64,000 nt of DNA from a bacterium. GTDB lineage: Bacteria > Electryoneota > B3-LCP. A program made the translations under genes and the position numbers. Shown piece after piece: positions 41,761 through 50,220 of this stretch; positions within the stretch are counted from its first letter, which is position 1, and each line of letters starts with the position of its first letter. Under the pieces are notes generated by a model that did not search any database, was not told the DNA's origin, and saw only the letters and a program-made list of their open reading frames with translations. The stretch lies in assembly GCA_026394195.1 (NCBI GenBank), contig JAPKYS010000023.1:62001-126000 (forward strand). The letters are read 5' to 3'.

Positions 41761-42018
41761 TTATTTCTGACCTTTGACCCGCAGGAATACCCGGAACAGT
41801 TCCCCTTCTTTTATGCACTCCAAGAACTCGTGATGGTGACTCTTGCACCAACTGCGCAGATCAGGTTCGATTCCTGAGTCGCTGGCGAGGATTTCAAGGA
41901 CCGAACCCGGGGGCATGCTTCTGACCTTTTCTGCCGTTCTGATGACCGGGATGGGGCATAGCAGTCCAACGGTGTCGAGGGAATCTGTCGTATCCAATCT
42001 AACGATCCGTGAATCCAT
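41761..42018 (-). CDS. TusA/SirA-family sulfur carrier protein
   Basis: 85 residues with the family signature GLLCPIPVIRTAEKV; Cys21 is the persulfide-carrying residue (the CPxP motif is complete). Small cytoplasmic protein that passes sulfur in tRNA thiolation, molybdenum cofactor or sulfur metabolism; many bacterial members have unknown partners. It is the first gene of the minus-strand operon with an envelope peptidase, beta-helix protein and flippase, an unusual neighbourhood. The promoter hexamers lie so close to the ATG that the transcript would have almost no leader. Confidence 0.85.
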   Translation of the reverse strand: MDSRIVRLDTTDSLDTVGLLCPIPVIRTAEKVRSMPPGSVLEILASDSGIEPDLRSWCKSHHHEFLECIKEGELFRVFLRVKGQK

Positions 42019-42339
42019 ATTTTTGAAAGTTAAGAAAAAAAATCCCTCATGTCAAGTAATATATCGATTGGCGTGAGTGCAGATCTCATGATGCTGGTCA
42101 ATTCAGGTTCAGGTTTATGAAGTCCAGCCAACTAAAACCGTCTCAAATCCGCTGTTTAGATCAAATTGGCACTAAATTCGCTTGGACTATTTCTATCCAA
42201 ATGGCTGTCGAAACGACTTTGACGTCCAACTCACAAAGTTTCTTAAGGGCATTTGTCTGCGAAAAATGCTTGATTTTCACATAAAATATCTTTAACTTTA
42301 CAGATTAAGGAAATTGACCAGACCGAATCCGAGAGCAGA
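42019..42339. other. divergent intergenic region
   Basis: A 321-base gap between tusA (-) and the DUF362 gene (+), AT-rich, no open frame of note. It holds the tusA promoter (42027-42055), a short inverted repeat TTGGA/TCCAA at 42182-42186/42196-42200, and complementary CTTTG/CAAAG segments around 42210-42240. No convincing plus-strand promoter pair was found, although one for the DUF362 gene must lie here. Confidence 0.6.
42027..42055 (-). promoter_or_regulatory. sigma70-type promoter for tusA, near-leaderless
   Basis: On the minus strand TTGACA (42055-42050), 17-base spacer and TAACTT (42032-42027). The ATG (42018) lies only 8 bases beyond the -10, so transcription would start at or within a few bases of the start codon. 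Confidence 0.5.
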
Positions 42340-43467
42340 ATGAACAGCACGTCACCGGCGCTACCACCGAAGAACCAGATCCTTCCTTCCGAATCCAGTA
42401 CTGTTGTCGTATTGAAGACAAAGCCTGAAACTGTGGTAGAGGATTACCTGCGTGCTCAGGAAATGGCTGGAATTTCTTCAGCTCTGGACAAGACGAAGCC
42501 GGTTATCTTGAAGGATAACATATCCTGGCACTTCGCTTATCCCGGAGCCAATACCACTCCCTGGCAGTTGGAAGCCGCCGTAAAGGGCTTGAAGCAGGCT
42601 GGTTTCGACCGCATTTCGGTCGTGCAGAATAAAACCGTCGTGACCAATGCCTATAAAGGGGAACGCCTCAATCGCTTTGTCGGAGTTTTTAAGAAATATG
42701 ATCTGGAGGTGAAATTCAACTTCCGCCCCGAAGATATGAGCTGGATAAAATACCAGCCCAAAGGCAAGCTGTTGATTCTCGATAAGATTTACCCTGAAGG
42801 CATCCTCATTCCTGATTACTTTTTCGACAAGAATATCTTTCACCTACCCACTGTTAAAACCCATATTTATACCACCACCACCGGAGCGATGAAGAACGCT
42901 TTCGGCGGTTTGCTGAATACCCGAAGGCATTACACTCATTCTGTCATCCATGAAACGCTGGTGGATCTGTTGATGATTCAAAAAGAGATCCACAGCGGCA
43001 TCTTTGCCACTATGGATGGAACCTTCTGCGGCAGCGGTCCCGGCCCCCGCACCATGATTCCGGTGGAAAAGGATATCATCCTCGCCTCCGCAGATTCTGT
43101 CGCCATCGATGCAGTTGCAGCAAAAATCATGGGTTTTGACCCGCTGAGCATCCCATATATCCGCCTGGCGCACGAAAAAGGTCTGGGCTGCGGGGATATC
43201 GACAAAATAAAGGTATTGGGCGAGGACGTCACCGGTTGGAACTTCAATTTTAAGGTTGGCGATAACCTCGCTTCAACCGGCGGCGACCTTTTCTGGTTCG
43301 GTCCTCTGAAATGGCTGCAACATCTGATGTTTCACACGCCCATCGTCTACTTCTTTATTTGGTCCAGTTTCCTGTATCATGATTATTTCTGGTATCCCTT
43401 CAAGGGAGACAAGTACGTCGATCAATTTCTGGATTCTAAATGGGGAAAACTCTTCCTCACTTATTGA
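42340..43467 (+). CDS. DUF362 family protein
   Basis: 375 residues. The pattern KPVILKDNISWHFAYPGANT, then PWQLEAAVKGLKQAGFDRI, HLPTVKTHIYTTTTGAMKNAFGGL (given in parts: HLPTVKTH, GAMKNAFGGLLN) and DGTFCGSGPGPR, DSVAIDAVAAKIMGFDP is typical of DUF362 proteins. That family is widespread in anaerobes and its biochemical role is not firmly established; some members are fused to ferredoxin domains, but this one has no Cys-rich cluster. A C-terminal hydrophobic segment (about 325-350, FHTPIVYFFIWSSFLYHDYFW) is unusual and may associate with the membrane. Glutamine synthetase follows after 76 bases on the same strand. Function unknown. Confidence 0.78.
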   Translation: MNSTSPALPPKNQILPSESSTVVVLKTKPETVVEDYLRAQEMAGISSALDKTKPVILKDNISWHFAYPGANTTPWQLEAAVKGLKQAGFDRISVVQNKTVVTNAYKGERLNRFVGVFKKYDLEVKFNFRPEDMSWIKYQPKGKLLILDKIYPEGILIPDYFFDKNIFHLPTVKTHIYTTTTGAMKNAFGGLLNTRRHYTHSVIHETLVDLLMIQKEIHSGIFATMDGTFCGSGPGPRTMIPVEKDIILASADSVAIDAVAAKIMGFDPLSIPYIRLAHEKGLGCGDIDKIKVLGEDVTGWNFNFKVGDNLASTGGDLFWFGPLKWLQHLMFHTPIVYFFIWSSFLYHDYFWYPFKGDKYVDQFLDSKWGKLFLTY

Positions 43468-43543
43468 TACGAATTTACCCCGCGCTCTAATATCATGAAT
43501 CGGGATTTACCCGGGAATCATCGAAATCACGTGGAGGATATCC

Positions 43544-44980
43544 GTGTTTAATGACTTGGATGCCGTCGAACACTTCATCCAACAAAACGGCATTAAAATG
43601 GTAGATTTGAAGTTCAGCGACCTTATCGGTGGCTGGCATCATATAACTCTTCCGGCGACTCATGCTACGGCGAAGGTATTGTCGGACGGTGTGGGTTTTG
43701 ACAGTTCATCAACGCCGGGATTTAAAAAACTGGAAGCGGGCGACATGTGCCTGGTGCCCGATCCCAGCACTGGTTTTATGGATCCCTTCTGGGAGCTTCC
43801 CACGCTGTCGATGATTTGCAACATCGTGGAAGCTGACACCAGAGCACCTTTTGCCAGAGATCCGCGCGTCATCGCGGCAAAGGCGGAAAATCATCTGAAG
43901 ACGTCCGGCGTAGCGGATCGTTCACAATGGGGGCCTGAGTTTGAATTTTACATTTTCAACTCAGCCGCACATCAGGATCAATCGAACTGGTCTGCGTACC
44001 GCATTGAAGCTGAAGCGGGATTCTGGAACAGCTATGGCGAGAATGGATGCTGCAAGGGGCACACGATTCCAGCTCATGGTGGTTATCATGCTATCCCTCC
44101 TCTTGACGTCCACCACAATCTGCGATCTGAAATTTCCCAATTGTTGGAAAATGCCAACATCGAGGTCCATTATCATCATCATGAGGTCGGTGGACCTTCC
44201 CAACAGGAAATCGAGGTTGTGCTGGGTCCCTTGATGCGTATGGCAGACGTGACCATGATCATCAAATATTTCGTAAAGATGGTTGCCCGGAAGAACAATC
44301 TCACCGCGACCTTTATGCCTAAACCGTTGTTTAGGGAAGCAGGTTCGGGGATGCACTTTCACCAGCACCTGTTCAACGGAAATCAACCCGTTTTTTATGA
44401 TGAGGCGAATTATGCGGGGCTTTCAAAAATAGCTCTTTCATATATCGCCGGTATTTTGCTGCATGGACCGGCTCTGCTGGCGTTGACCAACCCTTCGACG
44501 AACTCTTACAAACGGCTGGTGCCGGGTTATGAAGCGCCCGTGAATTTGTTCTTTTCACTGGCGAATCGATCAGCCGCCATTCGAGTGCCGAAATACACGC
44601 GCGACCCGAACAGCAAACGCATCGAATTCCGTCCACCGGATGCAACCTGTAACCCGTACCTGGCTATGGCCGCAATGCTGCTGGCTGGATTGGACGGCAT
44701 CAAGAAAAACCTGGATCCAACCGATCTCGGTTTTGGACCTTTCGATCAGAATCTGTTCTCACCGGATAATGCGGCTTTAAAAAGTAAAATTAAGCACCTG
44801 CCCTCATCACTGGATGAAGCGCTGCAATCCCTTGCAGAGGATCACGAATTTCTTCTGGCAGGCGACGTCTTCCAAAAGGACGTCATCTCGACTTGGATCG
44901 ATTATAAAAACCAGAAAGAAAACCTGGAGGTCCGCAACCGACCGCATCCGTATGAAATCGCCCTGTATTATAATTGTTAG
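43544..44980 (+). CDS. glnA: glutamine synthetase, type I
   Basis: 478 residues from a GTG start with GGAGG eight bases upstream. The beta-grasp N-terminus (DLKFSDLIGGWHHITLP) and catalytic domain carry the standard motifs WGPEFEFYIF, the ATP/metal region GSGMHFHQHLF, NPSTNSYKRLVPGYEAP, and ANRSAAIRVPKY; the length fits the dodecameric GSI type. The reaction is glutamate + ammonia + ATP to glutamine. The usual adenylylation-loop motif (NLYDLP-like) is not evident: the corresponding region reads RFEFRPPDATCNPYLA-type core and then KKNLDPTDLGFG, so covalent control is uncertain. Upstream is the DUF362 gene. No PII gene is nearby. Confidence 0.93.
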   Translation: MFNDLDAVEHFIQQNGIKMVDLKFSDLIGGWHHITLPATHATAKVLSDGVGFDSSSTPGFKKLEAGDMCLVPDPSTGFMDPFWELPTLSMICNIVEADTRAPFARDPRVIAAKAENHLKTSGVADRSQWGPEFEFYIFNSAAHQDQSNWSAYRIEAEAGFWNSYGENGCCKGHTIPAHGGYHAIPPLDVHHNLRSEISQLLENANIEVHYHHHEVGGPSQQEIEVVLGPLMRMADVTMIIKYFVKMVARKNNLTATFMPKPLFREAGSGMHFHQHLFNGNQPVFYDEANYAGLSKIALSYIAGILLHGPALLALTNPSTNSYKRLVPGYEAPVNLFFSLANRSAAIRVPKYTRDPNSKRIEFRPPDATCNPYLAMAAMLLAGLDGIKKNLDPTDLGFGPFDQNLFSPDNAALKSKIKHLPSSLDEALQSLAEDHEFLLAGDVFQKDVISTWIDYKNQKENLEVRNRPHPYEIALYYNC

Positions 44981-45009
44981 AGGGGGGGTAAATTAATAAA
45001 AAAAATCGC

Positions 45010-45038
45010 TTGACTTAATCCTCAAAGTTTATTAGAAT
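45010..45038 (+). promoter_or_regulatory. sigma70-type promoter for the LVIVD protein gene
   Basis: TTGACT (45010-45015), 17-base spacer and TAGAAT (45033-45038). Each hexamer has one mismatch from consensus at ideal spacing. It predicts an about 205-base 5' untranslated region ahead of ATG 45251. Confidence 0.6.
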
Positions 45039-45250
45039 GAATCTGCGAGGAGTATAAGCTTTTAAAAACAAGCTCAAAAGGAGGCCAGCAGTCGACGTTT
45101 CTGTATGTAAAAACAGGAATTACACGGATGGATAGTATGAAAACCAATAACCACAGAAACAGAATGCCGTCAGACACTTGCGAACACTTTTGGATTCGAA
45201 AAAAAAATCACAAAAAAATAGATATCTCCCCAAAGGGAAGGAGGAGCATG

Positions 45251-47389
45251 ATGAATCGCATTTTCAAAATTGTATCACTCACCGTAGTAATGCTGGCAGT
45301 ACTTGCTCTGCCAGTCTATGCTGTGTACGATTTCGTACCCGAAGCTCACTCATTGGTCACCGGATCAATGACCGACTTCATCGTCGCTGGCACGACCGGA
45401 TATGCCATTGACGCATACGGTGTGAAATCCTTTGACCTAACCAATCCGGCTGCCCCGGTCGAATGGAGTTCATTCCCGACCAACGGCGGCGCAATGGCCG
45501 CCGTGAAGATAGGCAACAACCTCTGCATCGCTGACGGCAACAAAGGGCTGACAATCGTCAACGTCGTTGACCCAATGAACATGACGCTGGTGAGCAACTT
45601 AAATCTCGGCGGGTCCTGTCGTAGTATCGCCGCCAGCGGCAACACAGTGTACTGCACGATTGAAGGCATCGGCATGAAGGTCATATCTGTCGCTAATCCC
45701 CTCACGCCAATCGTATTAAGCACACTGGCGTTGCCAGCAGATGCGTACACAATACGATACGATCAGTATGCGTTCCTCGCCTGCGGCGATGCTGGTCTGG
45801 TCATCGTTAACGTGACCTCGCCAACCGCTCCGGTGATTCTCAGCACGACTGGAACGCCTGGAACAGCTTACGGTGTAGCAGTCAACTTTCCTTATGTGGT
45901 CGTAGCAGATGGTCCGCTTGGTGTCAACGTTTTTGACGCGACTACCCCGGCAGCACCGATTAACCTAAATTCGTTTATGACCGCCGGCGAAGCGGTGCAT
46001 GCCTCTTTCAATACCGATGGATCCTACGTGGTTATTTCGGAATTGGGAGATGGCATTCAGTTCATGGATGGCACCAATTGGGCAATCCTCGGGAGTTATG
46101 CCACAGTTGGAAGCGCCTATGAGACGAAAACAAGTGGAAACTACGCCTATGTCGCAGAAGGTGTCAAAGGGTTCGAGGTCGTGGATTTCACCACGGTTTC
46201 AAATCCGACTCAATTCGGGCACTACTGGGAAATGGGTGGTCCGCGTGCAACTTACAAATTCAACGACCAATTTGCCGTTGTTGCTAATTATAGCGACGGC
46301 ATGTGGGTTGTCAATTTGGAAACCATCGCTGTACCTCTACCCGTCGCCAATGTCCCTTCAACGTTCTGGTGCTATGACGTCACCGGCAACGGCAACTACG
46401 TCTACACGGCCGATTGGAGCGGGGCTGTGAAGGTTGTTGACCTTACCATCCCCAGTTCCCCCAACGTGGTTGGAACTTGGACTGATGATACCACAGGTGG
46501 CAGATCCATCGCCTACTACAACAGCTATGTCTATGTCGGTACTTACTTCCGTGGCGTGAGAATCGTCAATGTAACCACGCCGTCGAGCCCAAGTCTGGCT
46601 GGAACGTTGCCAATTGCAGCCGCATGCAAGGGCGTCACAGTCGCCGGCAGCCGTCTTTATGTCGCAGCTTCCGAATTGGGTGTGAGAATTTATGACCTCA
46701 CAACACCGGCAACTCCGACTTTTTTAGGAACTGCCGCTACTGTTGGCAATGCGCGCATGAGCGCTGTCAACGGAAATACTCTGTTCGTGGCTGCTGAACA
46801 AGCTGGCGTCAAGATCTTCGACGTAACCAATGCCGCCAGCCCGTTACTGCTGTCGACCATCAGCTTCGAAGGTTTAGGCGACGATGCTCGAGGTGTAACC
46901 TACTTCAACGGCAAGCTGTACGTTGCCCACACCTCGACCGGCATCATGTGCTTCGACGTATCGAATCCTAGCGCACCCGTCGGTTATGGCAACGAAGACA
47001 CACCGGGCTTGGCTTACGAAGTAACGGGTTGGAACAATGACTACGTTCTGGTCAATGATACCTACTCGCTGGAAGTGCTGCGTCAGGACGAAGTTGGCGT
47101 CAAGCCGGAAACACCGGTTAATCCGAATAACTTCACCTTTGCAGGCAACTTCCCCAACCCGTTCAATGCTGCTACTACGCTTCACTTCACGCTGCCGCAA
47201 TCCGGTCAGGTAACCGTTGCGATCTTCGACGCTTCAGGGCGTCTGGCAACTGTTCCATTCTCCGGAGCAATGCAGCAGGGTGAACATCGGCTGAACGTGA
47301 ACATGGAACAGTTCAGCAGCGGTGTCTACCTGGTGAAGGTCGTTACTCCCACGGGTCAAGCTACTCACAGCATGGTATTGCTGAAATAA
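45251..47389 (+). CDS. secreted LVIVD-repeat propeller protein with T9SS sorting domain
   Basis: 712 residues from ATG 45251, six bases after AAGGAGG; the ATG at 45248 is too close to that site and the upstream in-frame extension is not signal-like. Signal peptide NRIFKIVSLTVVMLAVLALPVYA. The body (about 30-620) consists of about 40-residue LVIVD-type repeats: alternating VxVxGNxxYVAD and GLxIVNVTxPxAPxxLxx elements, such as GLVIVNVTSPTAPVILS, GVKIFDVTNAASPLLLS and GVRIYDLTTPATPTFLG, forming a beta-propeller-like fold. The last about 85 residues (FPNPFNAATTLHFTLP ... HSMVLLK) are a T9SS type A sorting domain. Probably surface-exposed and strongly expressed. The binding partner is unknown. A terminator follows. 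Confidence 0.87.
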   Translation: MNRIFKIVSLTVVMLAVLALPVYAVYDFVPEAHSLVTGSMTDFIVAGTTGYAIDAYGVKSFDLTNPAAPVEWSSFPTNGGAMAAVKIGNNLCIADGNKGLTIVNVVDPMNMTLVSNLNLGGSCRSIAASGNTVYCTIEGIGMKVISVANPLTPIVLSTLALPADAYTIRYDQYAFLACGDAGLVIVNVTSPTAPVILSTTGTPGTAYGVAVNFPYVVVADGPLGVNVFDATTPAAPINLNSFMTAGEAVHASFNTDGSYVVISELGDGIQFMDGTNWAILGSYATVGSAYETKTSGNYAYVAEGVKGFEVVDFTTVSNPTQFGHYWEMGGPRATYKFNDQFAVVANYSDGMWVVNLETIAVPLPVANVPSTFWCYDVTGNGNYVYTADWSGAVKVVDLTIPSSPNVVGTWTDDTTGGRSIAYYNSYVYVGTYFRGVRIVNVTTPSSPSLAGTLPIAAACKGVTVAGSRLYVAASELGVRIYDLTTPATPTFLGTAATVGNARMSAVNGNTLFVAAEQAGVKIFDVTNAASPLLLSTISFEGLGDDARGVTYFNGKLYVAHTSTGIMCFDVSNPSAPVGYGNEDTPGLAYEVTGWNNDYVLVNDTYSLEVLRQDEVGVKPETPVNPNNFTFAGNFPNPFNAATTLHFTLPQSGQVTVAIFDASGRLATVPFSGAMQQGEHRLNVNMEQFSSGVYLVKVVTPTGQATHSMVLLK

Positions 47390-47428
47390 CCAGACGAATC
47401 CTCCGGGATTCCAGACTGCACCCGAATC

Positions 47429-47469
47429 GGAAACCCCCATTCTATATCGTAGAGTGGGGGTTTCCTTTA
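47429..47469 (+). terminator. rho-independent terminator
   Basis: GGAAACCCCCA pairs with TGGGGGTTTCC (11 pairs), extended inward by TTCTA/TAGAG-type pairs around the loop TATCG, then CTTT. Located 40 bases after the LVIVD gene stop. Confidence 0.9.
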
Positions 47470-47501
47470 AGATCATCACAAACTGATCGAAGGTCTATAA
47501 C

Positions 47502-50132
47502 ATGAAACGCTTCGTCTCAATTTTCCTGCTGCTGTTCGTCCTTCCGATACTCCCGGATTCGACTGCTTTTTCAACCCCTTACTGGGACGAGCAGGACTAC
47601 CATCGTTACCAGGAAAATTCCATCTGTCAATTTCAGACACCACACCCGAGTAATATCGGAGCCGGCGTCGACCAGTATTCACTGCTTTTTGAATACGTCC
47701 AAATATGTAATTTTCTGCGAAATATGCAAGAACTTAATTTTTCCAGTCCGAATTATGGCGGAATGCACGAGGGGGAAACTCCCGAGCTCTGGGCAATCCT
47801 TCAGACCGATAATACTCAGGAAGCGATTCGTGTTTGGAGCACTTATGGCCAGTTGTCGGGCGACCTGACCACTTACGCCGAAAACATTCAGGCAGCCTGG
47901 GTCTACACTCTGAATTATCCTGCCTATAGCGAAGAAGGCACGGACAGCGATTACTATCGAGTGCACAATTGCGGTTGGGCGCTGGCTGCTGAATCGACCT
48001 ATCGTCAGGTTTACGGTGATGACTCTTATCTGACCTACGCTGATTCCTGCGCAGCCTATATCATGACCCACCGCCTGCCCTATACCGGCACTTCAGATTA
48101 CTACATCCGTCTGCACCCCCTGGTCGAAGGTTGGGCGGCTGGTACGTTGTACGATTACGGAGTTGAGCAAGCTCACCCTGATGCGGTCACACAGGCGCTG
48201 ATCGTTGGCAGCGACGTCAAGACCTGGATCCAGGCGAATCCCAATCGGCTCAATAACAACGAGGTATGGGCGATGTCGGGCGGGACGGCGATGTGGGGCG
48301 TCTGTCGATCAGTTTTCACTGCAGATCCGGCTTCCGGCCAATCATGGCTGCCGCAATACCTCCCCTATATGGACACCTATGCCGGACTCGGTACCTGGAA
48401 TAATTCCTGGAATGTCTGGTACGCCCATGCTTACCATGCGTCAGCGGCGGTGCTGAACAACCCGATCTATACCGGTTTGGCGTATGCTCTTGTGGATACT
48501 CTCCTGGATGCCGATACTGACAATGACGGCGGAATTATGGCAACCTCAATGGATCCACCGACCATGGACCAGAGCTGGGTATCTTGTTATCTCGATTACA
48601 TGGGGCTTTCCTACCTGATCAACGCGCTTCCAGGAATCGACGCAGTGGCGTTCGGCTTTCTGCAGCCGGATACCACTCAGCCTATTGCACAGGGAGACCC
48701 AGTCCTAATCACCGTTTTAGTTGCCAATGGAGGACTGCAACCCTTTGGAAACGTTAACGTGGAGATCAGTGGAGCCTATAGCGCTGCCAGTTCCACCTAT
48801 CTCGATTTCGCTGACGTTGATACACTTTATTTCGAACCGTGGATACCCCTTCAGCATGGTCTTAATACCCTGACCCTTCGTGTGACGCCAGGCGGCGCCA
48901 ATGCTGCCAATGATACTTTGACGCTGCCTGTAAACGTTTTAGGATGGGGTGAAATAACCGGACGGGTCTATAGTGGAATGCCGCTATCTGCTCAACTCTC
49001 ATTCTATTTAGAAGGGCTTTCTCCGGAAACACCTTATTTGACTGTAACGAACGATCCATTCACCGGCGACTACCACGCCGATTTAGTCGAAGGAGAATAT
49101 CGAGTGGTGGTCGACCCGCAGATCCCTTATACGGATCGCGAAATCACCGACGTCATTGTTCATATCGATCAATCCACCGAAGTCAATTTTGAACTGAATC
49201 CCGCGCCGATCATCCTGGTCGATGATGATGGCGGAGCCCAATATGAAACTTATTTCGCCGCGTCGTTGGCGAATGCGGGCTATGATGCTTATCGCTGGAG
49301 CATCGCGCAATCAGGAGCGCCGGAAAGCGAACTGTCACTGTTCGACGCGGTAATCTGGTTTACCGGCAATGAGCTTGATAGCGCTCTGACTCCGGGGGAA
49401 CGCGAGATTTTAACAAGCTACCTCGATGCCGGAGGCAAACTACTCCTCACCGGGCAGAATATTGCAGATGGTATTTCATCCCTTCCTTTCCTGAGTGAAT
49501 ATCTGGGAGCTTCATTTGCAGGGCCTCAATCAGGTCAATACCAGGTGAATGGCGTCGAAGGTGATCCGGTCACCTCAGGTATGAACATGTTTTTGGCCGG
49601 CTATGGCGGAGCCGGCAACCAAAATTCCACAGATATGATCGCCGCCGCCGGATCTGGGACTATTGCCATGCGCTACGTAGGAAGCGCTCAAGCAGGCGCA
49701 GGAGTCCGTGTGGAAGGAACCTACAAATCCGTCTTTCTGTCGTTCGGTTTGGAAGGAGTGTCCGGTATCGGCGCATCCACATCGCGTGAAGAGTTCTTCA
49801 GCTCGATCATGGACTGGTTTGAGGTACCGACAGGTATCACTCTCCCACAGTCCAATTTCAATCGTCCAGCATTCAACACTATCGGTCTTTCGCCCAATCC
49901 CTTCAACCCAGACGTACAAATCAGCTTTTCACTTCCTCAGAAAGAGCAGACGATCCTCACGATTTTCAACCTTCGTGGTCAACTTGTCGATAAAAGAGAG
50001 CTGGGTCTGCTTGATCCAGGCGTGCAATTCATCAATTACAGGTTTACCCCGGAGAGGAGTTCAGGTGTCTATATTTTCAATTTGCACACGTCGAATTCCG
50101 AAATATCGAAAAAGGGAATTCTGCTGAAGTAG
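47502..50132 (+). CDS. large secreted multidomain protein with T9SS sorting domain
   Basis: 876 residues; ATG 47502 is preceded by AAGG. Signal peptide KRFVSIFLLLFVLPILP. Residues about 35-390 are helical with Trp/Tyr-rich hairpins (LSGDLTTYAENIQAAWVYTL, YYRVHNCGWALAAESTY, NEVWAMSGGTAMWGV given as short pieces), which resembles an alpha/alpha-toroid as in polysaccharide lyases or glucuronyl hydrolases. About 395-480 is a CARDB-like beta domain, and 480-570 a carboxypeptidase-regulatory-like domain (GEITGRVYSGMPLSAQL). About 575-790 is an alpha/beta domain like ThuA or class I glutamine amidotransferases (ILVDDDGG ... AVIWFTGNE ... YLDAGGKLLLTGQNI). About 805-876 is a sorting domain beginning SPNPFNPDV. 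Enzyme activity is not proven. A terminator separates it from the upstream gene. Confidence 0.8.
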   Translation: MKRFVSIFLLLFVLPILPDSTAFSTPYWDEQDYHRYQENSICQFQTPHPSNIGAGVDQYSLLFEYVQICNFLRNMQELNFSSPNYGGMHEGETPELWAILQTDNTQEAIRVWSTYGQLSGDLTTYAENIQAAWVYTLNYPAYSEEGTDSDYYRVHNCGWALAAESTYRQVYGDDSYLTYADSCAAYIMTHRLPYTGTSDYYIRLHPLVEGWAAGTLYDYGVEQAHPDAVTQALIVGSDVKTWIQANPNRLNNNEVWAMSGGTAMWGVCRSVFTADPASGQSWLPQYLPYMDTYAGLGTWNNSWNVWYAHAYHASAAVLNNPIYTGLAYALVDTLLDADTDNDGGIMATSMDPPTMDQSWVSCYLDYMGLSYLINALPGIDAVAFGFLQPDTTQPIAQGDPVLITVLVANGGLQPFGNVNVEISGAYSAASSTYLDFADVDTLYFEPWIPLQHGLNTLTLRVTPGGANAANDTLTLPVNVLGWGEITGRVYSGMPLSAQLSFYLEGLSPETPYLTVTNDPFTGDYHADLVEGEYRVVVDPQIPYTDREITDVIVHIDQSTEVNFELNPAPIILVDDDGGAQYETYFAASLANAGYDAYRWSIAQSGAPESELSLFDAVIWFTGNELDSALTPGEREILTSYLDAGGKLLLTGQNIADGISSLPFLSEYLGASFAGPQSGQYQVNGVEGDPVTSGMNMFLAGYGGAGNQNSTDMIAAAGSGTIAMRYVGSAQAGAGVRVEGTYKSVFLSFGLEGVSGIGASTSREEFFSSIMDWFEVPTGITLPQSNFNRPAFNTIGLSPNPFNPDVQISFSLPQKEQTILTIFNLRGQLVDKRELGLLDPGVQFINYRFTPERSSGVYIFNLHTSNSEISKKGILLK

Positions 50133-50156
50133 CATGTGGGTTAGCGCTTTTTTGAT

Positions 50157-50185
50157 TTGACTTTCGCAGAAAAGTAAATTAAATT
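50157..50185 (+). promoter_or_regulatory. sigma70-type promoter for the adenylating-enzyme gene
   Basis: TTGACT (50157-50162), 17-base spacer and TAAATT (50180-50185), 35 bases before ATG 50221. The -35 has one mismatch; the -10 has two. Confidence 0.5.
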
Positions 50186-50220
50186 ATAGGTTCGATCTAA
50201 TCCGGAAACTGAGGGAGACA

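Noticed and set aside
45128..45250. N-terminal extension of the LVIVD gene
   Set aside because: Highly charged and not signal-like; AAGGAGG and the signal peptide mark ATG 45251.
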